This document shows, piece by piece, positions 53,936 to 63,835 of a DNA stretch of 64,000 bases (position 1 is the first letter of the stretch; each line of letters starts with the position of its first letter). The DNA is from Panopea generosa. Lineage: Eukaryota > Mollusca > Bivalvia > Adapedonta > Hiatellidae. Made by a program: the position numbers and the translations under genes. The notes below the pieces were generated by a model that had not been told where the DNA came from, made no database searches, and saw nothing but the letters and a program-made list of their open reading frames with translations. The stretch spans positions 41,151,353 through 41,215,352 of the forward strand of contig CM055903.1 of the NCBI GenBank assembly GCA_029582155.1, in the 5' to 3' direction.

Positions 53936-54631
53936 TTTTTTTTTTTTTTTTTTTTTAAATATGTTTTACTTAGAAATACTGGTTAAAGTTGTTTTTTTAA
54001 ATGTTTTGCTTAGAAATACTGGTTAAAGTTTTGTATGCAACTACCATTTTAGTTCATATCTCAAAAATCACTTAATGTATTTAATCGAATGTTCACACAA
54101 TACTTCCTACAATATTTCTTAGTCATTAAACCTACTATATTAACCAAGTTAGATAACTCTTGCATTAATATAATGCAAATTCTTGTGTCATATTTTTGCA
54201 AATCGTGGCTGTTACTAAATTCATTAAATCAAATAACTATTGTAAATAAACACTCTTTAATATATTATGGAAGTTGTAATGTCATTTCTCTGTTACCACT
54301 GGATTAAAACAATAATTTTTGAGCTTTACAGATACTTGCGGTCATTTTTGTCACTGTATTTTATTTTTTTCTCTCCAATGTGCGTATTAACGGTCAAAGC
54401 GGACACGGTGAGACATATCATTCTGCGAAATTCTTGTTTATTATAATCCTCATAAAATAATTTTATTAACCTCGTAAAATATTTTTATAAACCTCGGAAA
54501 ATGTATACCTAGGTAATCTCCTGTTTTTGCTGTTGTTGTTGTTATAAACAATATAAGGTACCCTACTGTCAATAAAAATACAAACCTATAAAGACTATCC
54601 CAGTACTGACACTTCCAGATTCTGGTCTGTT
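53936..54631. other. Unassigned interval
   Basis: Starts with a T homopolymer (53937-53955) followed by a two-copy AAATATGTTTT..CTTAGAAATACTGG phrase. No gene. Confidence 0.45.
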
Positions 54632-54950
54632 GTACCCTAAAGTATTGATTGATTGATTGAATATTTAGCTTCATTTTTATGCCATCGAGGGCTAACAGAT
54701 GATCAGTTAACCACTGTTTCCTGGGATCCTGAAAGGTTAACAAGTACTCGCGCACACCCCATCTCCCCTAGTAACTGATAACTTCCCCAATTGAATCAGC
54801 GGTGAGAGACGAATGATAATGAGACAAAGTCATATATCAATCATCATGGAGACTGTTGCCGGGCGGGGATTCGAACTCACGACCTCTGAATTGATATAGC
54901 AAGACGCGTAACCGACTGCACTAATCTGGCCCAGCGTACCCTAAAGTATT
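54632..54950 (-). mobile_element. SINE-A copy with perfect 15-bp target duplication
   Basis: GTACCCTAAAGTATT lies at 54632-54646 and 54936-54950. Between them is a full minus SINE-A (ATTG tail to CTAATCTGGCCCAGC), with B box GGGATTCGAACTCACGACC. The perfect duplication marks it as one of the youngest SINEs here. Confidence 0.95.
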
Positions 54951-56105
54951 ATCCTAGCCTATCCCACAATTCTTAGCATTCTAATGCATCTCCCAAATTG
55001 TCATATGGTTCATCTTCCACTGAAGCAACTGACCAATCAGCATGCTCATAATATGTCACTGCTATGTAATATTTCACTTGAAAGGCAAGCAAAATAAAAA
55101 AAAAAAAACACCAAAAAAAAACAGTTACCGGGTATATGTTTCAATTAAAATAACAAAGGAAACCAGTATATGTGTGATGTCATAACTATATGTAACCACA
55201 CACAGAGAAAACTGTACTCAGAGTATTATAGTTTATTACGTGGTCAAAAACTGATTACCTTTACTAACAAATCATAAGTGTTGAAAAGTTTGTAGACATT
55301 CTGTAGATACCCTTATAGCATAAGCAGTCGGTCATTTGCTATTGTTTATGTCCAGAACTTATGACATTACACAGCAGTCGGAAACGGTTTCTCCCGGTAC
55401 TTGCCCGGTAAATTGTTTCTTTGCATGTGACAAGTGCTGAAATTTCTATTAAATGTTGTCCATTTAGTTACCATGGCAACTGTTAACGTGTCACTACTCA
55501 TTTCCATAGCAATCTCCCATCGGTGATGGAATGTTATTGGTGACTAGCATGTTTCTTCCTTTTTACGACTTTATACATGTACGCGATAGTTCCTCTATTT
55601 CCACCATATTTAATAATATTTCTGATGTTTCATAAAAAATCATTTATACTAATGGATTCTATGTTTTTATTATTTTCAATTAACACCAGCTGCGATTGGC
55701 TTTAGTGGACACCGTTGTATTGTTATACATTGTTAAGTGTGTTTTCCTAGCTAATTAACGGCAGAAATTTGGGAAATGAATAGGTAAAACATTGTTTTAG
55801 TGACTTAAAGTGGCTGTATTTTAGATTTAAAAAAAAAATAAAATTAAATGAAACCATTTTTTTTATATTGTGTTTTTCTCTTTTGTTACTAAACAAAAAC
55901 ATTAGAGGAATAAATTTAAAAATTTTCACATAATGTTTCTTAAGTTAAGTTGACATTATGTTGATTTCATTATATCTGGATGAAGTTTAAGTACATATTT
56001 GGGGAAATGTCACCTGTTTATAAAATCATAATATTTTTTTCCCCCTTCTGAAAACAATTTTTAATGTTTGCCACATTGTTCTTTTGAACTTTGCTCTTTC
56101 TAATT
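54951..56105. other. Unassigned interval
   Basis: No supported gene. The 60-codon minus frame at 55747 is AT-driven. Confidence 0.45.
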
Positions 56106-56901
56106 CTCATAAAAATTGTCTCTTATTGAAATAATAATGCTACGCTTTTATCAGTTGCAGACATCAGTTGTTATCAATGTATGGTTATCATTGCCAATTT
56201 ATTTGAAGCAAATACAAATGACAATGGATTGTTGTTGTTGTGTTTAGCATCATTTTCAACAATTTTTCAGTCATATCGCGACGGTGTCTACTTGAGACAG
56301 TATTCTAAATGCTGCCACACTGGAGTCTCCTGCCACAGAGACATGGTATGATACCCCACCCAGTCACACTATCCTGAGACCTTCCAGACCTGCAACAGTC
56401 TTATAAATGCTGAATGCCAAGTGAGGGAGCTCCTTTAACCCTTTACTCCATAGATACCAATCACAGAAGGCCTTTGAAAACAGTGCAGGAAGAGTTCAGA
56501 TTGCTCATAAAAATTGTCTCTTATTGAAATAATAATGCTACGCTTTTATCAGTTGCAGACATCAGTTGTTATCAATGTATGGTTATCATTGCCAATTTAT
56601 TTGAAGCAAATACAAATGACAATGGATTGTTGTTGTTGTGTTTAGCATCATTTTCAACAATTTTTCAGTCATATCGCGACGGTGTCTACTTGAGACAGTA
56701 TTCTAAATGCTGCCACACTGGAGTCTCCTGCCACAGAGACATGGTATGATACCCCACCCAGTCACACTATCCTGAGACCTTCCAGACCTGCAACAGTCTT
56801 ATAAATGCTGAATGCCAAGTGAGGGAGCTCCTTTAACCCTTTACTCCATAGATACCAATCACAGAAGGCCTTTGAAAACAGTGCAGGAAGAGTTCAGATT
56901 G
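56106..56901. repeat. Exact 398-bp tandem duplication
   Basis: The block 56106-56503 is repeated at 56504-56901 with no difference that I could find. The right junction sits in the central palindrome of a P element, at CAGATTGCTC. The junction has CTC microhomology. It copies the SINE-E body plus the left third of the P element. Confidence 0.93.
56435..56503 (+). mobile_element. MITE family P, left part only
   Basis: TTAA, CCCTTTACTCCATAG and GTGCAGGAAGAGTTCAGATT, ending abruptly at the tandem-duplication junction. This is the duplicated left third of the element at 56833. Confidence 0.9.
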
Positions 56902-57060
56902 CTCGTAACGAGAATCTGAACACTTTCTGCACTGTTTTCCACTCTGACAGTTAATATAAACATAATTCACCCAATAATTCAAACGCCTTCTATACTAGAG
57001 GTGTACAAAGGCATCTATATAAGAGGTGTCCAAAGGTGTCTATATGAAGTAAAGCGTTAA
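56833..57060 (+). mobile_element. MITE family P inserted in SINE-E
   Basis: TTAA at 56833-56836 and 57057-57060. The palindrome at 56879-56934 has one base deleted. The left stem GCAGGAAG faces CTTTCTGC, a G-T step relative to other copies. Ends are CCCTTTACTCCATAG and TATGAAGTAAAGCG. Confidence 0.9.
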
Positions 57061-57295
57061 GTGTAATATCTTTTTTCAAGTCTTTCATTGACTTGGTCGG
57101 TGATCAAACCTGTGACCTTCTGCATGTGAGGTGGACACTCTACTACTAAATCACCACTGAAATGTATTGACAATGGCAGGAGTAAAAATTCAAAGTCACT
57201 GTCAATTAACAGGTTTTGCTATATTTATTTATTTGAGTTAAATTTTAAACTATGCTGAGAACTTTTGTGAATTACCATTGAGTCAATTAATTTTC

Positions 57296-57412
57296 TTAGG
57301 TAGAACCATTACAAGGTGTTGTTTTTGAAAGGTTGTGAGGTCGAATCTTGGATCAAACCCACAACCTTTGGCTTGAGATGCCAACACCCAGTCCATTACA
57401 CCACCGCAACAC
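57296..57412 (-). mobile_element. SINE-D copy, partial
   Basis: TAGGTAGAACCATTACAAGG, GGATCAAACCCACAACCTTT (inverted B box), and GTCCATTACACCACCGCAAC (inverted A box). Confidence 0.75.
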
Positions 57413-57542
57413 TTAAAATTTGAAAACATTTTTGTTGATTAACAATGTCATGATGTTCCTATAGGTAAAGTTATTCAATCATCTTGAAATTAGGCTATTT
57501 TTATTCAAATCAAATACAATATACTTATACTACAGAATGTTT

Positions 57543-57563
57543 GGGGGGGGGGGGGGGGGGGGG
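57543..57563. repeat. 21-bp poly(G) run
   Basis: An uninterrupted G run in an AT-rich context, and the only long G homopolymer in the window. Confidence 0.9.
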
Positions 57564-57601
57564 CATTTTCTTTGGAATTTACCAATAAAGTAGAAAACTT
57601 T

Positions 57602-57897
57602 ATTGATTGATTAATTGAATATTTAGCGTCATTTTAATGCCATTGAGGGCTAACAGAGGTTAAGTTAACCTAACCACTGTTTCCTGGGATCTTGGAAGGT
57701 TAGCCAGTACTCGGGCACACCCCATCTCCGCAATAAATGATAACTTTCCAACTTGAATCAGCAGTGAGAGACAAATGATAATGAGACACAATGTCATATA
57801 TCAATCATCGTGGAGACTGTGGCTAAGTGGCAATTCAAACTCATGATCCCTGGATTGATAGTCAGATGCGCTACCGACTGGGCTTATCTGGCCTGGC
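57602..57897 (-). mobile_element. SINE-A copy
   Basis: The ATTGATTGATTAATTG tail, the body (TTAACCTAACCACTGTTTCC), inverted B box GCAATTCAAACTCATGATCC, and CGACTGGGCTTATCTGGCC. Confidence 0.88.
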
Positions 57898-57943
57898 TAT
57901 AGAAATATTAAATAGAGCATCATGTATCATGTAAAGATTTGAA

Positions 57944-58130
57944 CTGGCTTCTGTTTCATCAACATGAAACTTAAGTACTTGAAAACATAACTCAGTTTTG
58001 ACTGGTTATATAATTATATATAATATAATCAATATAAAAAAAACATATGCACTTTTTCTGGAACCAGTTTTTAAATAAGTTTTTAAGTATAGAAGTATGT
58101 GCCTAAATATGTTGATGAAACGGAAGCCAG
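57944..58130. mobile_element. MITE family R, complete palindromic copy
   Basis: CTGGCTTCTGTTTCATCAAC at the left pairs with GTTGATGAAACGGAAGCCAG at the right. CTTAAGTACTTGAAAACATA pairs with TTTTTAAGTATAGAAG. The interior TTTTGACTGGTTATAT and CTGGAACCAGTTTTTA blocks occur in the other R fragments. Confidence 0.78.
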
Positions 58131-58149
58131 AACATATGGTACTGAAAGC

Positions 58150-58226
58150 CTGGCAGATACTATACTGAGGCAGCTATGCCGAGATATACTGAGGCAACTT
58201 TGCTGAGATATACCGAGGCACTTGCC
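58150..58226. repeat. Short tandem repeat, about 25-bp units
   Basis: TATACTGAGGCAGCTATGCC, GATATACTGAGGCAACTTTG and GATATACCGAGGCA are three imperfect units. Confidence 0.7.
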
Positions 58227-59509
58227 TCATTATAAACAGACAGAACAGACAAAAGTGAAAAATAGTGTAAATACAAATTCTATATTACAAAACACTCTGA
58301 GGGATTTATGTTTATGAGTTCAGCAAGTTTTCTTTTATTCTAGGCAATGTAGAGTTTTCAATTCATTTTTAACCAAATTTTGCAAAATTCAAAATTATAA
58401 TTTTTATTAAGGCTTTAGATTCATTCTGCATATTCATTAAACTTTGTTGATGTGTTTTTTGTCAACCTGTATGTTAGTTAAATTTTGTTTTGTTCTGTTT
58501 TTGTTCCAAGAGAGAGAGAGCCTGGAAATTGTCCGTTATTTTGGCGTCATTATATTCCTGGACTTTTTCTCTGTTTAAACTGGGAAGAAGCCCATGCCTC
58601 TGAGATTGGGAAAAAAATAAGTGCGATTGTGGGGAAATTGAGAAAAAAAGCTTTACCAAACTGGAAAATAAAGTGTTAAGATCATGACTGTTCTAACCAT
58701 TAATTATAAGATATTACAATAATATTTTATATCCAGTGTTTTTTATCCCCCTTTGTCAGAATTTCATGATTTTATAATTGAGAAGTGGCCGAATACCAGC
58801 CTCTATTTCATAAGGTAACACGTACAGTCCTGTAACATGTATATGTCGGTATACCTTACATAACACTCCAACTTATCCATAATATTTGATTGCAAATCAT
58901 CGCCATTAAAATTCAACTGAGCAAATGGCTCAAAGCGGAAATCTCAAAAATTCTAACTATTATTATTAACTATTAACTGACATTTGGTAAATTGATGACT
59001 GAAAAAAAAAAAAATTCAAGTCGTGAAATTAATTCTGTTTGAACAAATTGGTAGAAAGATACAGTAGGAATCAATTGTTAATATTGAAACTCTTGATCAC
59101 ACTTTGATCATCATTCTTGGCACTTTGTGATATTGATGCAAAACGTTAAAGTGCTACCGCGGCGATATCTCTATATCAGTTATTACGTACATCATTATCG
59201 GCGGAGACATGCATATTAACCTGGAATGGATTATTCTCAAATCAATTTGCGGATGGATCAACAGCTCTTGACACGTGAAGTTTTAATACTAACGGAATAT
59301 TACTATAGCAGAAGTTGGATATTGTATAAAATAATTTCTCTAAGGGCCAAGAGTTATATTGCGTCAAAGTATTTGGTGTATTGATCTCCCCTACCATCTT
59401 TCTCTGATCAACAGGGCACGTCAGAGTTACTTTTCATGAATGATCCATTTTTGTAACAAAATATTTATTTTACTAGCTTTGGTCAATGACCAATGTTATG
59501 AAAAGTCAC
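58227..59509. other. Unassigned interval
   Basis: Overlapping 61- and 64-codon frames near 58480-58680 on opposite strands are unassigned. No promoter or splice support. Confidence 0.4.
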
Positions 59510-59679
59510 TACAGTTAAAATTGTTTTAAGCAGCCATTCAAGGGACAGAGAAATATTATTTAACTTTTAAGAGAAGTTAGTTTTGCTCTGAAAGCATAGA
59601 AATGGGAAATAGTGATTGTGGCTGCTTAAGACAAGCGGCTGCTCAATAGAGGTGCATGACTACTACAGATTTTACTGTA
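59510..59679. mobile_element. MITE family M, complete copy
   Basis: TA, CAGTTAAAATTGTTTTAAGC, interior GTGGCTGCTTAAGACAAGCG, and ACTACAGATTTTACTG plus TA. Ends are more diverged than in the 23641 copy. Confidence 0.75.
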
Positions 59680-60082
59680 TGGCATTAAAGAAAAACAACA
59701 CTTTAGTAGTGCAAATCTTTTCCAACTAAAATTAAAGTATTAATTTATCACAGATGAATAGATAAATTTTTCCTGAAAATCAACTTTTGATTTGAACATT
59801 AATGTAAGAGTTATGGGCCTTTATCAATGATTAGTTCTTAAAATATAGATACAGGTTTATGTATCTATAAGTAGGCCCAAAACGGAGGTGCGGAGTTTAC
59901 TTCGAAAGATATCTGAACTATGAGAAAGATAAGGAAACTACATCAGCAGCAGATTCATCCATGAGCTTCATCTGATTATAACTAATTAAAACTAATTAAG
60001 TATTAGCACTATATTTACACAAATGCATACATTCATATCCTGGAAGCTCCTTAATGCTTGATCAGGTTCCTTATCTTCCTGA
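59680..60082. other. Unassigned interval
   Basis: No feature recognised. Confidence 0.45.
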
Positions 60083-60308
60083 CCCTAGTTTCAATAAACA
60101 TCTCAACTTGAGATTTTCCTCAAATCAAAAAATTCAATTTCTCTAAATAATTACTCAATCGCATTACATGTTGAATGATCATACAGAATGCAAATTTACT
60201 CATTGGTAAAGGATTACATGCGAAGTGATCAATGTAAATCCAAGTTATAGCATTTTAAATAGTTGAGTTGAGGAAAATCTCCAATTGAGATGTTCAGGGA
60301 AACTTGGG
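60083..60308. mobile_element. MITE family S, complete palindromic copy
   Basis: CCCTAGTTTCAATAAACATC, then TCAACTTGAGATTTTCCTCA, at the left. TTGAGGAAAATCTCCAATTG, then AGATGTTCAGGGAAACTTGG, at the right. The ~41-bp arms agree at most positions. Confidence 0.8.
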
Positions 60309-60419
60309 CCTGGGCTGCCTAAACATTTCTTGGTTACGGGTGCAGTTTGTGCTTCACAAATCATTTTGTCATAGAACACACCTTTGGGTTGGTTGCCAGC
60401 ACAAACATTATAGACATGT

Positions 60420-60500
60420 CATTAAACCTGTTTTAAGCAACCAAATACAAGAAAGAGTAAAATTGGTCTTTTAATAGAATTGGCTGAAGTTAGTACAAAG
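60420..60500. mobile_element. MITE family M fragment
   Basis: AAACCTGTTTTAAGCAACCA and AAATTGGTCTTTTAATAGAA match the left part of M. It ends after about 80 bp. Confidence 0.55.
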
Positions 60501-60529
60501 AAAGTTGGCTAAAATAAGTATAGGTTAAA

Positions 60530-60799
60530 TTGTATGTTTATTTTCACGAAGTAATAATATTGACACATAATCAAGAACAAGGCATGTTTTCTGCATTCCA
60601 AGTTCTATTTTTATCCCATTCTCTTTGTACAGAAAGGCCAGAAATTTCACTGCTGTGCAGTTCATATAACTACCCACAATGCATTGATGCTCACTTTATT
60701 AGAATTGATAAATCCAAGTGGATATTGTATTCTACTGACAATGTGCCTGCTGATATATATAATTGTCTGTTGTCAGGATTAGCTGCCAGCAACTTATAG
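60530..60799 (+). pseudogene. Possible BEL/Pao-like retrotransposon pol remnant
   Basis: An 89-codon plus frame ends with the pattern K-W-x3-S-T-x-N-x-PAD-x(n)-SG-L-x-A-S-x-L (residues ~60-88). This resembles the W..V.T..NPAD..SRG...L region between RNase H and integrase in BEL/Pao pol proteins. The usual R of SRG is not in place and there is a small insertion. The upstream ~55 residues show no motif I can name. No LTR, gag or integrase is seen nearby, so this would be a decayed fragment. A chance resemblance remains quite possible. Confidence 0.33.
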
Positions 60800-61780
60800 T
60801 CACATGTGTCACAAATGATCTCATAGACCTCCTATATTCATAGATACCATATATATTCACATTCTCCACAAATGTCTCATTTCCAGCAGCCTGTTTTACA
60901 CACATTTTATATAAAATTTCAATTTTGATTTCTCTGGCGCAAATCAATGCCTTCTCTTTTTGCAAAGTGCATCGTTGCCCCCAGGGGCATTTATTTGGGA
61001 ATATACGGTATAAAATGTGTATTATATGAGAACAGGGACTGCAAAATATACAATAAAATATTGCACTTACAAAAGTTTTTACATATCTTACTAACTGACA
61101 ACTTGGAAGAGTGAAATTACTGCAGACGTGAATTATAGGAGGCTGCATATTTCTTCTCTGTACAGGGATAGTAATTATAAAACATGGAACAATAAAACAG
61201 TGTTTGATTTATAAACGTACGACTTATATTTACAGCAGCTAGGGAAAACAGGCATCAGTCATATTTTTACATTCTGTTTGCTGTACTTGTGTCGTGCAAT
61301 ATTGTTCCTGCTCTTGTGAAGAGAGAGTGAGAGAGTACTCGCGCTGCCTGAAGTATTGGAATTTTGTGCCCCGGCATCTCAGTACATGGCTGTGATGTAG
61401 TGTGGAAGAGATCACTTGAGTCGAGAGTCTGAAGGAATGCGGTGTCATTTATATTTTAGAAATATTGTAATTTCACGTAATTTCAAATCCAAAGGATATG
61501 TGTAGCCATTGATCGTAAAGAACTGTCATTGTCTCTACGTACAGCATGATGCATGGAGGATCCTTCTGATATACAATAAAAATAAATTTGGTGTAACATT
61601 ATGCTGAATGAATTGATTTTAGTTGCATATTGAAATAAAGTATAGAGCAATACTTGTAACTTTACGAAGGAATGAAATTTATATTAAAGGATATACAGCT
61701 AGCGAGAGATAGCTAAAGAGAGGTATGTAACTACGAGAGTTTAACTCGTAAACTGTAATAACATTTGTTGTGCAGGAGGA
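60800..61780. other. Unassigned interval
   Basis: A 138-codon minus frame (60732-61148) overlaps the possible pol remnant. It has no recognised domain and I do not call it. A slightly more GC-rich stretch lies at 61310-61420. Confidence 0.4.
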
Positions 61781-61784
61781 AAGG

Positions 61785-61792
61785 TATAAAAG
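61785..61792 (+). promoter_or_regulatory. TATA-box candidate
   Basis: TATAAAAG within GGAGGAAAGGTATAAAAG. It is followed by about 400 bp with above-background GC content and then a good splice-donor sequence at 62202 (GTGAGTGC). It could mark a transcription start with a non-coding first exon. Motif-level evidence only. Confidence 0.2.
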
Positions 61793-61814
61793 AATGTTAT
61801 TGTGTCCCGTGGCG

Positions 61815-62201
61815 TAAATTGGTGTAAATCGGTGTTTCGGATATGGCTACGAGTGACACTTGATGATAGGTTAATAATTTTGTGGGTCGCGTGCAGATAT
61901 CGATATATTGTGTACTGGACTGCGAAACACGGAGGAGCGTAAAATTGGACTTAAATGATTTGAAAAGAATGCTTTAAAACGTTGATTGATGCTTGAGGTA
62001 TCAGTAGTGTTTGTAACGTAGTTGCGGTGAGTGGAGATTAGTTTGTTAGAGGCAAATTTAGTTTGGATTAGATACTGTGGTTTTGTACTTACATCTTACC
62101 ATTAGAAGAATTAAAATTTAAGGGTTATTGGATGTACTCAGTTGGATAGAGAGGATTTGTTTGTGTTTTGTCTTTACGGAATTTACTTATTACTATTTAC
62201 G
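61815..62201 (+). other. Possible untranslated first exon
   Basis: A stretch bounded by the TATA-like site upstream and ACG|GTGAGTG downstream. A second donor-like GCGGTGAGTGG lies near 62026. Stops occur in all frames, so it would be 5' untranslated. A T-rich low-complexity stretch follows. Confidence 0.18.
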
Positions 62202-62707
62202 GTGAGTGCTTTTATATTTTGGTAGATTATAACTGTTTAATTAAATCTAGTAAAAAAATGTGATGTGTTTAATACAATATTGTTTTTTTCCCTATTAATT
62301 ATTATAATGTTTTTTTTTTGTTTTTTTTTGTTTTTTTTTATATATTTTCAAAGAAATGTTTTTTTTTGTCTGGTTTTAAACAGTTTATGACTATGTGCGC
62401 CAATTTTTGTTGGTGTTTTTTTTTTCAAATAAATATTTATTTTGTATTTCTACTGGTATTTTAAAAAAAAAAGTTGTTTTTTTGTTTTTTTTCGAAGTAA
62501 ACTTTTTTTCAGTGTTTTTTAAAAGTTAGTGTTTAGAATCTGTTTGCACCAATTATGTATCCACCATTGTTTTCTTTTAATTGCATACTTTGTGAACTTT
62601 TTACACAAAGTAGGTGTCTTAACTTATTCCCTGAAACAAAACAATATTACATTGAAATAAATGATATACCGGCATTGTGTAGTAGTCATCATTTTGAGCA
62701 CATTTTT
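62202..62707. other. T-rich low-complexity interval
   Basis: Numerous T homopolymers of 7-9 bases between 62281 and 62525. No gene. Confidence 0.6.
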
Positions 62708-63032
62708 AGGGGGTTTCTCAATGCTCAAGTGGTCAAAGACACAATCTCAAGATCACTCACCTCTCATCGTGAAGGTAGTAGGCTCAAGTCATGCTCAGTC
62801 CAAAAAACTTTATGTGAGAAAGTTTGTCAGTTACTTGCGGAAGGATGGTGGTTCTACTCAGATTCAGTCTTGGGTCTTCCTCCACCTATAGAACTGGAAA
62901 TGCCATAAATTACCTGAATATGCCATAAATAACCTGAATATGCCATAATATAACCTGAATATGCCATAAATAATCTGAATATGCCATATATAACCTGAAA
63001 TGTGTTGATGCCAGGTTAAACCCATTCAAAAT
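62708..63032 (+). mobile_element. SINE-B copy with expanded body repeat
   Basis: The head (CAATGCTCAAGTGGTCAAAG, GTAGTAGGCTCAAGTCATGC) and body are normal up to 62890. Then ATGCCATAAATAACCTGAAT-type units repeat about five times (21-22 bp) before the final ACCTGAAATGTGTTGATG. A young minisatellite is growing out of a SINE segment. The 117- and 76-codon frames here are SINE sequence. Confidence 0.88.
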
Positions 63033-63471
63033 TAATGAATAAAACAAACAAAAACATTTCCAACAAATATTAGCCTCAAAGATTGACCTGGTTATGCGCT
63101 GTTTGGCTCTCTGTCAGTTGTTTTCTTACACTCCTCTTAACTGACGATGAATATGATTAAAAAACAAGAATGGAAATTGATAATTTAGTCTATCAAGGAA
63201 ATCCTGCAATCTAATAAAAGAAATCCAGCAATCTATTAAAGAAATCTAGGAACTTAAAAGGTTAAAGAATTTTACTATGCCATTTCTGATGTGGTGTTTT
63301 TTTAGATAACTGTTCAACTCCATCAATCGTGGCTTCAATTATCTCTTTATTTTGTTTTTCTACTTTCTAATTATTCATTGATCTAATTGTTAATTGACTG
63401 TAGTCATTAATAACTCATTAGCGTATTGTCTTTATCGTTTAGAATACAATTGAATTAATATTGGATCATTA
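63033..63471. other. Unassigned interval
   Basis: A short AATCCTGCAATCTAATAAAG/AATCCAGCAATCTATTAAAG repeat near 63199-63245. Otherwise nothing. Confidence 0.5.
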
Positions 63472-63775
63472 GGAAAGGGTCTTCAACTTGTCTTGTCAGT
63501 TAGTTCATATGTTTCTTTAACATGCTTATAAAGAATAGACTTATACTTTGGGCCACTCCAGTAACATTTCAAATATGATACAATGGAAGAAATCATTTTT
63601 ATACCAATCAATATCTCAATCAAATGAACAGGAAAGGGTCTTTAATTTGTCTTGTCAGTTAATTTCATATGGTTCTTTAACATGCTTATATAGGATAGAC
63701 TGATACATTAGGTCCACTCAAGTAACATTCCCAATATGATATGATCAAAGAAATATTTTTTATAGACAGTTACCA
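63472..63775. repeat. Tandem duplication, 159-bp offset
   Basis: GGAAAGGGTCTTCAACTTGT at 63472 and GGAAAGGGTCTTTAATTTGT at 63631. Each is followed by CTTGTCAGTTA, TCTTTAACATGCTTATA, AGTAACATT and AATATGATA. About 85 percent identical. Confidence 0.88.
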
Positions 63776-63779
63776 ATCA

Positions 63780-63835
63780 TGCAAAGTGGCACAGATGTAC
63801 ACTAACCCCTGAGCCATCTTGTCCACCAGGTTTAT
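63780..63835 (-). mobile_element. Possible SINE head fragment
   Basis: On the minus strand, ACAAGATGGCTCAGGGGTTA, then GTGTACATCTG, resembles a tRNA A-box region. No B box follows before the end of the homology. Confidence 0.3.

Larger units (their letters stand above)
56235..57160 (-). mobile_element. SINE-E copy, split by a P element and part-duplicated
   Basis: The head lies at 57075-57160 (inverted B box GGTGATCAAACCTGTGACC; A-box side CACTCTACTACTAAATCACC). The body lies at 56640-56832 (GATACCCCACCCAGTCACAC, AACAGTCTTATAAATGCTGA), with a second body copy at 56235-56434. A P element occupies the space between head and body. Confidence 0.8.

Noticed and set aside
60732-61148. 138-codon minus-strand frame as a cysteine-rich secreted protein
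   Set aside because: No recognisable signal peptide or domain. It overlaps other features on the opposite strand and the composition is consistent with chance.
62555-62908. 117-codon plus frame as a gene
   Set aside because: More than half of it is SINE-B head and body, and the rest is T-rich low-complexity sequence.
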